64,000 nt of DNA from Paenibacillus protaetiae (GCF_004135365.1 NZ_CP035492.1:2464001-2528000); one strand, 5' to 3'. Positions 9,143 through 18,589 are shown, numbered from the stretch's first letter. Numbers and translations are program-made. Notes: generated by a model from the letters alone, not told the origin.

Positions 9143-10622
9143 GAACCGCCGCTCCTTCCAATGCGGCGAGTTCAGCCGCAAGCGCGTCCGCAAGTCCGCT
9201 CCAGCGCGACAAATCCTGCCCCCATACTTCGGCGCGGGACAGCAGCCGTTCCGCCGTCTGCGCAACCGTCTGGCCCGGACGCGCCCACTCTTCTGCGAGC
9301 GCGGCAAGCGCCTCTGCATCGTCGCGGACCGTATACGCCTTGCCTTGCAAATCGGTGCCGGCGTAGCCGCCGTCCGCCGTCTGCGACACTTTGTAATAAC
9401 GCAGCAAGCCGGCAAAACCGCGGACAAGCCGCTGCGGCGGCCGCCCTCCCGCTGTCTCGTAATGAAGCAGCGAAGGCAGCAGCCTGACCTTAAACTTGCT
9501 GATGCTGTTCATCGCAATATCGTACAGGCGGTGGCGGATAAACGGGTTGAGGAACCGGTCGTAGACGTCATGGGCATACGCTTCAAGCTCCTCCCGGTCC
9601 ATTGGCATCGACGGAATAATTTCCTGCTCGACCGCCTCGCGGATCCATCGGCCGAGTTCCGGATGCTCCATAACTTCTCTCACCTGCTCCAGCCCCAGCA
9701 CCAGCGACAGCGGCGTCATCAGCGTATGCGCGCCGTTCAGAATGCGCACCTTGCGCAGCTGGAACGGCTTCAAATCATTCACCCAATGCACATTCAACCC
9801 TGCCTTGCGCAGCGGCAGCAGCTCATCCAGCTCCGGCTCGCCTTCGATCGCCCACAAATGGTACGGCTCCGCCGAATTCAGCATGTGATCCTCATAACCC
9901 CACGCTTCGAACCAGCCTTCCGCCTGCTCCGCCGGATAACCCGTTACAATCCGGTCGACCAGCGAGTTCAGGAACCGGTTGCTGCTTACGACCCATGCTT
10001 TGAACTCCTCCGAATAACCCCAATCGTCGCTGTATTGCAGCACGCAAGCCTTCAGCTCGTCCCCGTTCCGGTCCAGCAGCTCGCACGGCAGGAAAATAAG
10101 CCCCGCTTCCGGGCTGCCGCCAAACGCTTCGAACCGCTTATGCAGCAAGTAGGCGATTTTGCCCGGGAACGACTGGATCGGCTGCCCTTCGTTCAGCGGC
10201 TCCGGACGGTACTGCAGCCCGGCTTCCGTCGTGTTCGACACAACGAACTTCAGCTCGGCGCTTGCTGCGCAGCTCTCCCATTTGTCCCAATTCCCGTACG
10301 GGTCAAAAGCTTCGCGAATAACGGAGATGATCTCTTGGCGTTCCACCGGCTGGCCGTTCTCCAGACCGCGGACGACCAGCGTATACAATCCGTCCTGCGC
10401 CGCCAGCGTCTCGATTTTCGCTTTGCCGCCGGGGCGCGGCTGCGTTACGGCGACGCTGCCGTTAAACAGCCCTTGCGCCCGGCTTTGCTGCAGCATCCAA
10501 TCCACGAATCCGCGCAAAAAATTGCCTTCCCCAACCTGCAGCACAGTGACCGGGCTTTGCCGTACAGCTTCATAAGCGAGCAAATCCTGCTCCGAAAGGC
10601 ATTGCGATCGTAAAGGTGTCAT
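9135..10622 (-). CDS. uxaB: Tagaturonate reductase (altronate oxidoreductase)
   Basis: It reduces D-tagaturonate to D-altronate with NADH, just before UxaA in the pathway. The 495-residue protein belongs to the mannitol dehydrogenase family: the nucleotide-binding start VLQVGEGNFLRGFVDWM is near residue 28 and the conserved RKVRILNGAHT segment is in the second domain. Its ATG overlaps the TGA of the amidohydrolase (ATGA), suggesting coupled translation. uxaC and kdg genes are not in this window. Confidence 0.92.
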   Translation of the reverse strand: MTPLRSQCLSEQDLLAYEAVRQSPVTVLQVGEGNFLRGFVDWMLQQSRAQGLFNGSVAVTQPRPGGKAKIETLAAQDGLYTLVVRGLENGQPVERQEIISVIREAFDPYGNWDKWESCAASAELKFVVSNTTEAGLQYRPEPLNEGQPIQSFPGKIAYLLHKRFEAFGGSPEAGLIFLPCELLDRNGDELKACVLQYSDDWGYSEEFKAWVVSSNRFLNSLVDRIVTGYPAEQAEGWFEAWGYEDHMLNSAEPYHLWAIEGEPELDELLPLRKAGLNVHWVNDLKPFQLRKVRILNGAHTLMTPLSLVLGLEQVREVMEHPELGRWIREAVEQEIIPSMPMDREELEAYAHDVYDRFLNPFIRHRLYDIAMNSISKFKVRLLPSLLHYETAGGRPPQRLVRGFAGLLRYYKVSQTADGGYAGTDLQGKAYTVRDDAEALAALAEEWARPGQTVAQTAERLLSRAEVWGQDLSRWSGLADALAAELAALEGAAVHE

Positions 10623-11430
10623 CGTTTATAAAACTCCTTTGCGTTTAGTCCAAACAGTTTTGCCGTATCCCAGCCGGGAGGAAGCGCATTGTGCAGCAGC
10701 TCCACTACTTCTTTATACGTCGCCGCCTGCAGCGCAACAGGCCAGTCGCTTCCGAACATGACCCGGTCCGGGCCGAATTCATGCAGCACATGCCCGATAT
10801 AAGCGGTAAAATGCTCCGGCTTCCAGCTGGCATGGTCCGCTTCCGTCACCAGGCCGGACAGCTTGCAGTACAAGCGCGGATAGCGGGCCAGCCTGCTCAT
10901 TTGCGCCCGCCACGGCTCTACGATGCCTTCGGCAATACGCGGTTTGGCCAAATGGTTAATGACGCCGCGCAAGTTCGGCACCTGCTCCATCAAGGCTGCC
11001 AGCGTGTCCAGCTGGTCGGAAACGAGCAGCAGATCCACCGGCACATCCAGCTTCTCATATTGCCGCAGCGCATCGATAAACGCCGGGCTGAGCGCTTCTT
11101 CACCAGACGGAATCATCAGCCGGAAGCCCGCATATTTCGGGTGGCGGCTGAACCGCTCATAATGCAGCAGATGGTCCGGGTCCAGCAAATCAAGCCAGCC
11201 GACCACTCCCGCTACAGAAGGAGTACGCTCCGCCAGCTCCAGCATAAACGCCGTTTCGGCAAGCGTTGGCGCCGCCTGAACAAGAATGGTATGATCAAAC
11301 CCCATTCGGCGAGTTCCGGCTCGAGCTGCCCGGGCATATAATCCTGATGCAAAACGGCGTTATGCGGCTTGATCCAGCCGTAATCCCCCCGTCCGATTTG
11401 CCAATAATGCTGATGCGAATCTATTTTCAA
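10619..11430 (-). pseudogene. Amidohydrolase family 2 (lactonase-like), interrupted by a frameshift
   Basis: Two overlapping pieces make one protein. The N-terminal part (11430 leftward, MKIDSHQHYW, a metal-binding start) reads to EWG near 11300. The C-terminal part continues in another frame as FDHTILVQAAPT and ends at 10619. One extra base in the GGGG run near 11300-11304 would restore a single frame of about 270 residues. The family includes L-fuconolactonase and rhamnonolactonase-like hydrolases, which fits a sugar-acid operon. The start is a TTG with GGAAGGA upstream. First gene of the uxa operon. It may be intact in the living cell if the missing base is a sequence error. Confidence 0.8.
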
Positions 11431-11569
11431 TTACAACTCATCCTTCCGTTTCAGTCGCAGCACCTTATGTTATACTTTTTATTATAAAAGCCAAATTCCG
11501 ACTTAAAAATAGCGTAATCCAGCATATTTATACTCTTATTTGATATTCATATCCCAAAGGAGCTGTCCG

Positions 11570-12445
11570 ATGAAATTTGCCCGCAAGCCTTTTGAAGCCG
11601 GTTCCGCCTTTCCGTTCGATTACGACTATCGCCAGCGCAAAAACATGAAAACCGAGCTGCCCGATCATCTGCATGACTGGCATGAAATCGTCTATGTCCA
11701 TGAAGGAAAAGGGACTTTTTTTATCGACCAGACGCTGTACGACATGCGGAGCGGCAGCCTGTTCCTTATTCCCGGCAACACGATCCATCAGGCGTTTCCC
11801 GATCCGGAGGAGCCGGTAACGACAACCGCCGTTTTTTTCAGCACCTCCCTTGTGCAGGTTCCTCAGCTGGACGGCCAATTCTCTTATTTAAGCTGCCTGC
11901 AGCATGCCAAAAAATATAAAAGCTACAAATACGAGCCTCCTGCGTCTGAACAGTCCGCTATGGAGCAGCTGCTTGACGATATGGCGCTGGAACGGAAGCA
12001 GGAGCAGCAAGGATACCGGCAGGCTATGCTGCTCCTGCTTGAGCGGCTGCTGCTGCAGCTTGGCCGCAGCATCGTGCCTCCGGGGGAAGCCGGGGCTGCC
12101 TCCGCTGCGGTTATCGGCCCGCCCTGGATCCGGGACATATTGCGCCATATCGACGAGCAGCCGGAGGCCAGCTTGCCTCTGACGAGTCTGGCGGAGCGCG
12201 CCTCCGTGACGCCGGCGCATTTTTCCCGCGTATTCAAGCAGCTGACAGGCATGAACGTCACCGATTACGTAACTACGAAGCGGATTATCCGCGCCAAGGA
12301 GCTCCTCCGTGCCGAAAGCGATTCCGGCATCCGGGAAATCGCCGAACGTTGCGGCTTCGAGACGCTGCCGCATTTTCACCGCATGTTCAAGAAGCTGACC
12401 GGTACGACGCCGGCCGCATATAAAAAAAGCGCTCCCCCGCATTAA
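11570..12445 (+). CDS. AraC-family transcriptional regulator
   Basis: This 291-residue regulator has an N-terminal cupin-like sensor domain (HLHDWHEIVYVHEGKGTFFI, about residues 25-60). A C-terminal double helix-turn-helix of the AraC type (about residues 190-285) includes SLAERASVTPAHFSRVFKQL and IREIAERCGFETLPHFHRMF. ATG at 11570 with AAAGGAG upstream. It is divergent from the uxa operon and probably activates it in response to a galacturonate-related sugar; the effector is inferred. Confidence 0.87.
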   Translation: MKFARKPFEAGSAFPFDYDYRQRKNMKTELPDHLHDWHEIVYVHEGKGTFFIDQTLYDMRSGSLFLIPGNTIHQAFPDPEEPVTTTAVFFSTSLVQVPQLDGQFSYLSCLQHAKKYKSYKYEPPASEQSAMEQLLDDMALERKQEQQGYRQAMLLLLERLLLQLGRSIVPPGEAGAASAAVIGPPWIRDILRHIDEQPEASLPLTSLAERASVTPAHFSRVFKQLTGMNVTDYVTTKRIIRAKELLRAESDSGIREIAERCGFETLPHFHRMFKKLTGTTPAAYKKSAPPH

Positions 12446-12459
12446 TGGCGAGGGAGCGC
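12422..12459 (-). terminator. Terminator for the leftward membrane-protein gene, inside the araC 3' end
   Basis: Arms GCGCTCCC (12429-12436) and GGGAGCGC (12452-12459), followed on the minus strand by seven T. The hairpin overlaps the last codons of the AraC-family gene. Confidence 0.75.
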
Positions 12460-12483
12460 GGAAAGCGCATCTTGGCGCTTCTA

Positions 12484-13908
12484 TTACCGCTTGTACACCA
12501 GCTTGATCAGTTTGGAAGCGGCGTATACGACAGCCGCCGATGCCATCATATCAAAGCATACATTAAACAAAAACAAATGTTTGCCCAGGTCGGCTTCGCC
12601 GTCGCCTGCGAGCGGAATCGAAAAGGCAGCCAGCCCAACAAGCCCAAGCAGCGCAAACAATTCGATAAATATTTTGGTTTTGAGCAGATTGCTCCGCACA
12701 TATTCCACCAGCAGCACTGCGTAATAAACCGCATAAAACCATGCCAGGAAGGCCAGGCTGTCCGGCATATGCTTATGCTTCAGCTCGCTCCAGCCGCTCA
12801 GCTTATACGCTATTGCACCGTACGGCTTGCCCGCCGACTTGTCGTAGCTGCCGAGATAATAAGGACGGATCGACATGCTGCTCGCGGCGCCGGCACGCAT
12901 TTTATCAACAAAACGCGAAGGATGCTTCAAGTAATACAACACGACATCTTTGTGGCTCAGCTTGTCCAAATAGGACGACAGCTCGGGATCATCCTGCTTG
13001 ATGACCGTATCCTTCTGAAAATAGTTGGTCCCTGCGTTGACGATAAATTTTTGCGGCAGGCCAAGCTCCTTCAAATCTTCCGCGGGATGCGGCGAGTTTT
13101 TTAAGATGCCGAAGAAGATCGTCTGGTACAGGTTCACATGCTTGAAGCCTTGCGGCGCCGCTGCATACATCGCAACCGATGCAAGCAGCAGGGCGCAAAT
13201 GCCGGCAAGCGCGCCTTTGCGCCATTTGTTGTCCGGACGGACTACGCGCAGCCGCAAACCAAATAATGCAAACAAAAGGCCGATCGGCGCATTTTGCAGC
13301 TTGGTGCACGCGATAAAGGCGGCTGCCGTAAAAAACAGCGCAAGCAGCCAGCCGCTTGGCTTTTTCGCCCGGAGCACGCCCGCCGCCGCTCCAAATGCCA
13401 GCAGCATGGAAATAAACGTGACCGGTTCGCCAAAAAAGGAGTTAAAGTACGCAATATAAGCGACATCCAAAAATACAAATGCAAGCACGGCGACTAGCAC
13501 CGTATTGGCCGGGACCGAGCGCTGCTTGAAATATTTGGCCGCCAAATATAAAGCAGCCAGGAACAAGACCGAATACAAGCCCGATAAAACGCGGATGTCA
13601 AACACATGCGGATTGATAAGCCGGCCGATGCCGCCGGCCAGCAGCACCAGCAGCACCTGCAGCGATACGTATCTGCCCAGCTGGAACGGACCGTAGCCGT
13701 ATTCCGAATGCGCGTAGCCGAAATACCGGTCCTTGTAGCTTTCATCGGGATTCGGGTAATCAATGCCGGCCGCCGACATCAGCCGCAGAAAATCCCCGTT
13801 ATCGGCTACGCCAACCAATGGTTGTGCAAACAGCGTAACGATAAGCACCACAAGCGCAATCGCCGGGAGCACCCATTCGCTTTTGAGCGAAAATCTCTTT
13901 TTTCTCAA
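12484..13908 (-). CDS. Large multi-pass membrane protein, function unknown
   Basis: This 474-residue protein has about ten hydrophobic segments and one sizeable hydrophilic stretch between about residues 290 and 380. An early acidic motif after the first helix (VADNGDFLRL) and the general layout recall membrane glycosyltransferases of the PMT/GT-C type, but no signature is clear enough for a call. The TTG at 13908 is chosen because GGAGG lies 8 bases upstream; sequence before it does not look coding. It stands alone, with its own terminator, next to the ABC-2 exporter genes. Confidence 0.72.
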   Translation of the reverse strand: MRKKRFSLKSEWVLPAIALVVLIVTLFAQPLVGVADNGDFLRLMSAAGIDYPNPDESYKDRYFGYAHSEYGYGPFQLGRYVSLQVLLVLLAGGIGRLINPHVFDIRVLSGLYSVLFLAALYLAAKYFKQRSVPANTVLVAVLAFVFLDVAYIAYFNSFFGEPVTFISMLLAFGAAAGVLRAKKPSGWLLALFFTAAAFIACTKLQNAPIGLLFALFGLRLRVVRPDNKWRKGALAGICALLLASVAMYAAAPQGFKHVNLYQTIFFGILKNSPHPAEDLKELGLPQKFIVNAGTNYFQKDTVIKQDDPELSSYLDKLSHKDVVLYYLKHPSRFVDKMRAGAASSMSIRPYYLGSYDKSAGKPYGAIAYKLSGWSELKHKHMPDSLAFLAWFYAVYYAVLLVEYVRSNLLKTKIFIELFALLGLVGLAAFSIPLAGDGEADLGKHLFLFNVCFDMMASAAVVYAASKLIKLVYKR

Positions 13909-14084
13909 TTCCTTATCCTCCAAACCGTAAAAAAACAATTCCGGCCAAAGCGCCGCCGCCTCCGTATCTCTCCCCGGAACATATACGCGATCAGCATATC
14001 CATGCCGGAGGAAGCACCTTCCATATAGCAATCATAGTCAGTAATGCCATAGGATGCAATCCATCTTTACGCCGAAAAAAGCGA

Positions 14085-14113
14085 TTGCCACACCTGACAT
14101 ATCATGTTAATAT
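14085..14113 (+). promoter_or_regulatory. SigA-type promoter of the riboswitch-ABC-2 transcript
   Basis: TTGCCA at 14085-14090 and TAATAT at 14108-14113, spaced 17 bp, just before the leader RNA. Confidence 0.6.
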
Positions 14114-14130
14114 ATGGGAAATCTATATTC

Positions 14131-14278
14131 GGAAGGGCTTCTAGGGATCCGACTCCATCGGGATGGCGAACCAAGCGAAGCCGGCTTGCTGCTGCGGCAG
14201 TTAAGCTACACCGTAAAGAATAAAAGACCTTCGGAAAGTTCCGCCTGCAACTAGGCGAAACGGACCGGGGGTCTTTTT
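14131..14278 (+). ncRNA. ykkC-family riboswitch, subtype 2 (ppGpp-like), with terminator
   Basis: The leader carries the conserved blocks CTAGGGATCC (14141-14150), ACCAAGCGAAG (14170-14180), TACACCGT (about 14207-14214) and AATAAAAGACC (14219-14229), in the order of the ppGpp/PRPP branch of ykkC RNAs. Helices are GGCTTC (14136-14141) with GAAGCC (14177-14182), a CCAT/ATGG hairpin inside, and GCTTGCTGC with GCAGTTAAGC. The 3' conserved block is also the left arm of a 13-bp terminator stem (14222-14234 with 14265-14277, ending in T-run), so aptamer folding and termination exclude each other. That predicts an ON switch. Ligand (ppGpp versus PRPP) is not proven, but subtype 2a RNAs are known to precede natA-type ABC genes, as here. 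Confidence 0.8.
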
Positions 14279-14332
14279 CGCTTTATTGCAGCAAAGTTTC
14301 ATCATCCACTCGATAAAGGAGAGTTGTCTGTT

Positions 14333-15328
14333 ATGTCCATCCGGGTTGAGCAGCTGGAGAAATCGTTCCGGCTGAAACACAAGAAAGCCGGCATTGCCGG
14401 AAGCCTCAAGGCGCTGGTTCATCCGCAATATGCCGACAAAATAGCGGTAGAAGGCATAACCTTCTCCGTAACCCAAGGCGAAACGGTCGCCTTCCTTGGT
14501 CCTAACGGCGCGGGCAAATCGACCACCATCAAGATGCTGACCGGCATTCTTCACCCGTCGTCCGGCACGGCCGAAGTGCTTGGCTGCTGCCCCTGGACGG
14601 AGCGGACGAAGCTGGCTTACCGGATCGGCTCGGTATTCGGGCAAAAATCGCAGCTCTGGTACCATCTCCCGCCAATCGACACATTTGAGCTGATGAGCCG
14701 CATTTACGAGCTGCGGAGAAGCGACTATTTGCAGCGCCGTGATGATCTGATCGAACGATTCGAGCTCGGCCCGTATTTGCATACAGCCGTGAGGAAGCTG
14801 TCGCTGGGCGAACGGATGCGCTGCGAGATTGCCGCTTCCCTGCTGCATCGCCCGCAGGCGCTGTTTCTCGACGAGCCGACGATCGGGCTTGACGTCGTCG
14901 TGAAGCAGCGAATCCGGGAGCTGATTCTGGAATTGAACCGGGAGGAAGGGACGACGGTGTTTCTCACTTCCCATGATGCGGGCGATGTGGAGAAGCTGTG
15001 CGACCGGGCTATTGTCATCAATCACGGGCGGCTTATCTACGATGACCGCGTCGATGATATGAAGCAGCAGTTTCTGACGCACAAAACGGTACAGCTCGTG
15101 CTGGAGGAAGATCCGGGAGAGCTGGAGCTTGCTGGCGTATCGGTTGTAAACCGGAACGGAGCGCGGCTGACGCTAAACGTAGATACGGCGCTTACAAGCA
15201 TCGAGGCGGTATTGTCCGCCCTGATGGCGGCACACCGCATTGTCGATATGACCGCACAGGACCCGCCGATGGAGGATGTCATTACGCAAATGTACGCCAC
15301 GTTTAACGGAAAGGAGGCATTTGGATGA
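14333..15328 (+). CDS. ABC-2 type exporter ATP-binding protein (NatA-like, COG4586)
   Basis: This is the ATPase of a three-gene ABC exporter. It has Walker A GPNGAGKST near residues 61-69, a signature-like LSLGERMRCE, and Walker B ALFLDEPTIGLD followed by an H-loop (FLTSHD). The long N-terminal lead before the ATPase core is typical of this COG4586 group. The ATG at 14333 follows AAAGGAG (14315-14321); an in-frame TTG at 14324 is too close to that site. It lies directly under the ykkC-type riboswitch. Exported substrate unknown. Confidence 0.88.
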   Translation: MSIRVEQLEKSFRLKHKKAGIAGSLKALVHPQYADKIAVEGITFSVTQGETVAFLGPNGAGKSTTIKMLTGILHPSSGTAEVLGCCPWTERTKLAYRIGSVFGQKSQLWYHLPPIDTFELMSRIYELRRSDYLQRRDDLIERFELGPYLHTAVRKLSLGERMRCEIAASLLHRPQALFLDEPTIGLDVVVKQRIRELILELNREEGTTVFLTSHDAGDVEKLCDRAIVINHGRLIYDDRVDDMKQQFLTHKTVQLVLEEDPGELELAGVSVVNRNGARLTLNVDTALTSIEAVLSALMAAHRIVDMTAQDPPMEDVITQMYATFNGKEAFG

Positions 15329-16137
15329 TCCGAATGATCAGCTTGTCGAAGCCGTCCAAATATCTATTTATCGGTAAAATTACACTTCGCAATCAGCTCG
15401 CTTATATCGCCGATTTCCTTGTGCGCTCACTGTTCCTGATTCTGATCCTGTATATTTTCATGCAGCTGTGGCAGACGACATTTCATGGCGAAGGCTCCTC
15501 CTCCATCAGCGGCTATACGTTCCGGCAAATCATGTGGTACCTCGTCGTTACCGAGTCGATGGTCATTGCGACGCCCAGCTTGTGCACCCGGATTGAAGGA
15601 GAAGTCAAAAGCGGCGATGTGGCGTTTAAGCTGATCCGTCCGGTCAGCTTCCTGGCGTTCCATTACGTGGAATATATGAGCGAGGTAGCTCTCCGGTTCG
15701 TGATTAATCTGGCGCTTGGCTCCGCCGTCGGTCTGCTGCTTGTCGGCTCTCCTCCTGTCAGCGCCGGTTTGCTGTGGCTGCCGCTGATCGCGTTCGGCGG
15801 ATTTACGGTCAATTTCATGCTAGGCATGCTGGTTGCGTTAAGCGCGTTTTGGGTGGAGGAAACAAGAGGGCTTGAATTTGTTTATAACAAAATATTGTTT
15901 ACCGTCGGCGGCATGCTGATGCCGCTGGAGCTGTTTCCCGAAAAGCTCCGGCAGATCGGGCATTTTCTCCCTTTTCAAACGATCGTCTATTTTCCAGCCA
16001 AAACGGCCGTCGCTATGCAGCCGGATGCGCTTGCCGGCATGCTGGGCTTACAGCTGCTGTGGGTGGCGCTTATCGGAACAGCCGTATGGCTCGTATACAG
16101 GAAAGGAGTGCGAAAGCTGAATGTTAACGGCGGATAA
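15325..16137 (+). CDS. ABC-2 type exporter permease 1 (COG4587/COG3694-like)
   Basis: This membrane protein of 270 residues has six hydrophobic segments, typical of the ABC-2 permeases that go with COG4586 ATPases. The segment TRIEGEVKSGDVAFKLIRPV is characteristic of this permease pair. Its ATG overlaps the TGA of the ATPase gene, so translation is coupled. It pairs with the next gene to form the membrane part of the exporter. Confidence 0.85.
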   Translation: MIRMISLSKPSKYLFIGKITLRNQLAYIADFLVRSLFLILILYIFMQLWQTTFHGEGSSSISGYTFRQIMWYLVVTESMVIATPSLCTRIEGEVKSGDVAFKLIRPVSFLAFHYVEYMSEVALRFVINLALGSAVGLLLVGSPPVSAGLLWLPLIAFGGFTVNFMLGMLVALSAFWVEETRGLEFVYNKILFTVGGMLMPLELFPEKLRQIGHFLPFQTIVYFPAKTAVAMQPDALAGMLGLQLLWVALIGTAVWLVYRKGVRKLNVNGG

Positions 16138-16960
16138 ACGGGCGGAACTAACGGAATATGGCAAGCCGGGCAAGTTCGGCCGGCTGCTCCGTTTTATAGG
16201 GTTAAGCTGGAAGCTGAATTTGGCAGGGGCGATGGAGTTTCGCGCGAGCTTCCTGTTGACGGTAGGCACCATGATTGCCAACAACATCGTCTGGATTATT
16301 TTTTGGGGCATGTTTTTCGGGCGCTTCCCGGTGCTGAACGGCTGGACGCTGCAGGATGTGATGATGATGTGGGCGGTGGCGTCAGCCGGCTTCGGCATCA
16401 TGTCGGTGTTTTTCGGCAACGCGACAAGGCTTGCAACTCTTATTGCAACGGGGCAGCTCGATATTTATTTGGCTCAGCCAAAGCCGGTGCTGCTGAACGT
16501 GCTGATCAGCCGCATGTCGGTCAGCGCCATCGGGGACATCTTGTTTGGGCTTGGAATCTTTGTTTGTTTCGGGGATGTATCCTTGCTTGGCATCGCCAAG
16601 TTTGCACTGTCGCTTGCGGTCTCCGCTCTTATCTTCATCTTTTTTTGCGTCATTGCCGGCTGTTTGTCCTTTTGGCTGGGCAATACGGAGGGGTTAAGCT
16701 TCCAGCTGTTTAACGCCCTGCTCACGTTCGCCACGTACCCGACCGGCATCTTTAAAGGATTTGGCCGTCTGGTGCTGTTTTCGGTCATCCCGGCCGGATT
16801 CATCAGCGGCATGCCGGTCTGGCTCATCAAGGACGTCAACCCGGCGTTTCTCGCCGGAGCGACCGGCGTATCAGCGCTGCTCTGCGCAGGCGGTATTGTG
16901 CTGTTCTACGCGGGACTGCGCAAATACGCTTCGGGCAATATGATGGGGCTGCGGCAGTGA
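16121..16960 (+). CDS. ABC-2 type exporter permease 2 (COG3694-like)
   Basis: This second permease has 279 residues and six hydrophobic segments, with TLIATGQLDIYLAQPKPVL matching the corresponding loop of its partner permease. It overlaps the first permease by 17 bp, with GGAG upstream of the ATG inside that gene. A strong terminator follows, closing the three-gene unit. Function as in the other two genes: export of an unknown compound, possibly linked to stress through the upstream riboswitch. Confidence 0.85.
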   Translation: MLTADKRAELTEYGKPGKFGRLLRFIGLSWKLNLAGAMEFRASFLLTVGTMIANNIVWIIFWGMFFGRFPVLNGWTLQDVMMMWAVASAGFGIMSVFFGNATRLATLIATGQLDIYLAQPKPVLLNVLISRMSVSAIGDILFGLGIFVCFGDVSLLGIAKFALSLAVSALIFIFFCVIAGCLSFWLGNTEGLSFQLFNALLTFATYPTGIFKGFGRLVLFSVIPAGFISGMPVWLIKDVNPAFLAGATGVSALLCAGGIVLFYAGLRKYASGNMMGLRQ

Positions 16961-16982
16961 AGCAGCTTCCGTCCCTTTAGCC

Positions 16983-17040
16983 AGCAAAAAGCAAACAGCG
17001 GCCGTCTTGAGCATGAAGACGGCCGCTGTTGCTTTTTGTT
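16983..17040. terminator. Strong bidirectional terminator
   Basis: Long near-perfect hairpin with a CGGCCGTCTT/AAGACGGCCG core extended by CAAAAAGCAAACAG and its partner, T-rich on both sides. It separates the ABC-2 operon from the convergent DinB-like gene. Confidence 0.9.
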
Positions 17041-17048
17041 ATTCCGGA

Positions 17049-17519
17049 TTAAAACAACCCCCGCCGGATAAAATTGGCCGTTACGGGCACTTTGCCAAGC
17101 TCTCTCGACCATACGGACAACTGGCCGATATGGTGAATTTCATGTGCGATGACATGCCGCATGATTTCCCCGTATTTAAAGCTGACCTTCTCCCCGTTGG
17201 GCCAAGTATCTGTTAATACCTTTTGCTCCATATCCTCGGTCCAAGCTGCTGTGAAAGGGCGGACTTCCTTGTGAAACTCCGCGGATAAATCCATCACCTG
17301 CTTCAGGCTGGCATAGGCATCAAAAGGTTCCTTAAATTCCGGTTTCCCTTCCAGCCCGCAAATCCAGCTGTATTCCACATCTATAATATGAAATAAGGTG
17401 TGCAGAATGCCGCCGACCCCGCCTGTCCGCTTCTTGAGCAGTTCTTCTTCCGGAACGTCCCTGCACCAGTCGAACCAATCTTGCCGTACTTGCCAGTTGT
17501 ATTCGAATAATTTCAGCAC
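17049..17519 (-). CDS. DinB/YfiT-family metal-binding protein
   Basis: This 156-residue protein belongs to the DinB-like four-helix-bundle superfamily, whose members bind a metal through three histidines. Candidates are His40-His43 (ILHTLFHIIDVEYSW) and the HVIAHEIHHIGQ segment near residues 121-132. Some members are bacillithiol-dependent transferases. GTG start with AGGAGG upstream. Monocistronic. The enzymatic reaction cannot be deduced. Confidence 0.82.
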   Translation of the reverse strand: MLKLFEYNWQVRQDWFDWCRDVPEEELLKKRTGGVGGILHTLFHIIDVEYSWICGLEGKPEFKEPFDAYASLKQVMDLSAEFHKEVRPFTAAWTEDMEQKVLTDTWPNGEKVSFKYGEIMRHVIAHEIHHIGQLSVWSRELGKVPVTANFIRRGLF

Positions 17520-17658
17520 GCGCTAGCCTCCTATTGGTTTATAGCCGGTAATGAAAATAGCAGCGGGGTTATCCTGCATCATCGGACACCGCCTTCTTCC
17601 TTTATAATAGTATTGTAACGGAGCAAAAGCCGGGTTGGCGGGCGAAATCAATTATGCA

Positions 17659-17698
17659 GAAAAAAAGCCAGGCACCGGTTATATGCCGGCGCCTGGCT
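17659..17698 (-). terminator. Terminator of the PHP phosphatase gene
   Basis: AGCCAGGC (17666-17673) pairs with GCCTGGCT (17691-17698), with an inner CCGG/CCGG; a run of T follows on the minus strand. Confidence 0.8.
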
Positions 17699-17728
17699 GA
17701 TGTACTTGCCATATTTACGTATGCCGCG

Positions 17729-18589
17729 TTACGCCCGTTCGCCGTGCAGCTTGTGCATCAGCTGCTCGTATACATCATAACCGCGGCCAACATGGCCGGG
17801 GTTATGGGAATCCGAGCCGTATACAAGCGGGATGCCGCGTTTGACGGCTTCGCGCAAAATCCATTCCGGCGGGTATACTTCCCGGCATGCCGGCTGGTAC
17901 AGCCCTGCCAAATTGACATCAAGCTCCATCCCTTTGGCCTGCACTTTGTCCAAAATTCGCAAAATGGCATCGTTGCAGCAGTCGGGATCCGCCGGCGCTG
18001 CAGCATCTTTAAATTTATGAATAAGCGTCAAATGCCCGACCCGCTTCGGCTTGTACAGCCCGAGGTCGGCGTCGATGCTTTGCTCGACAGCTTCGTAATA
18101 AGCTTCATAAACCCGTTCGGCACTGCCGTAATAATCAACAAGCCCTTCCTTAAAATCTTCCGCCGTATAATCGACACAGCGCCAGCCGCCTTTGCCCGGC
18201 AAATAATGAACGGACAAGAGGCTGTCCTCCAGCCGTCCGGCACATTCGTCCAGCATGCCTTTGGTCCATTGCTCCATGCCCGGTATATAGTCGACTTCGA
18301 GTCCGGCCATCAGCCGGATCGAATCTTTGTACTGCTCCCGCAGCGATTCGGCCATATCCAGGTATTCGCCCAGCCGCTTCATCGGCATCGCCAGCTCATC
18401 AATTAAAGCCTGCCCGTTTGGAATTCGGGAAGTCAGCGCCTCCGGCAGCGGCGGATGTTCCGTTATGCTGTAAGTTCGAAAGCCTTGCGCAATCGCATTT
18501 TGCACGTACAGCTCCGCATGGTCTCCGGAACCGTGATAACAAAAATGGGTATGGGTATGCCCATCCCGCTTGTCCATTTGCCCTGCCAT
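17729..18589 (-). CDS. PHP-domain histidinol-phosphatase-type protein (HisJ/HisK family)
   Basis: This is a metal-dependent phosphoesterase of the PHP family. It starts with the metal motif DGHTHTHFC and contains ITEHPPLP, a conserved loop of HisJ-type histidinol-phosphate phosphatases, plus SVHYLPG and YGSDSHNPGHVG further on. 286 residues, a normal length. A second ATG four codons in is also possible. No his genes are nearby, so it may act as HisJ from a separate locus or on another phosphoester. Confidence 0.83.
   Translation of the reverse strand: MAGQMDKRDGHTHTHFCYHGSGDHAELYVQNAIAQGFRTYSITEHPPLPEALTSRIPNGQALIDELAMPMKRLGEYLDMAESLREQYKDSIRLMAGLEVDYIPGMEQWTKGMLDECAGRLEDSLLSVHYLPGKGGWRCVDYTAEDFKEGLVDYYGSAERVYEAYYEAVEQSIDADLGLYKPKRVGHLTLIHKFKDAAAPADPDCCNDAILRILDKVQAKGMELDVNLAGLYQPACREVYPPEWILREAVKRGIPLVYGSDSHNPGHVGRGYDVYEQLMHKLHGERA

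Noticed and set aside
8988-10613. A 541-codon open frame on the plus strand opposite uxaB
   Set aside because: It is antisense to a clear UxaB and has low-complexity, basic sequence with no family motifs; it is a shadow of codon usage.
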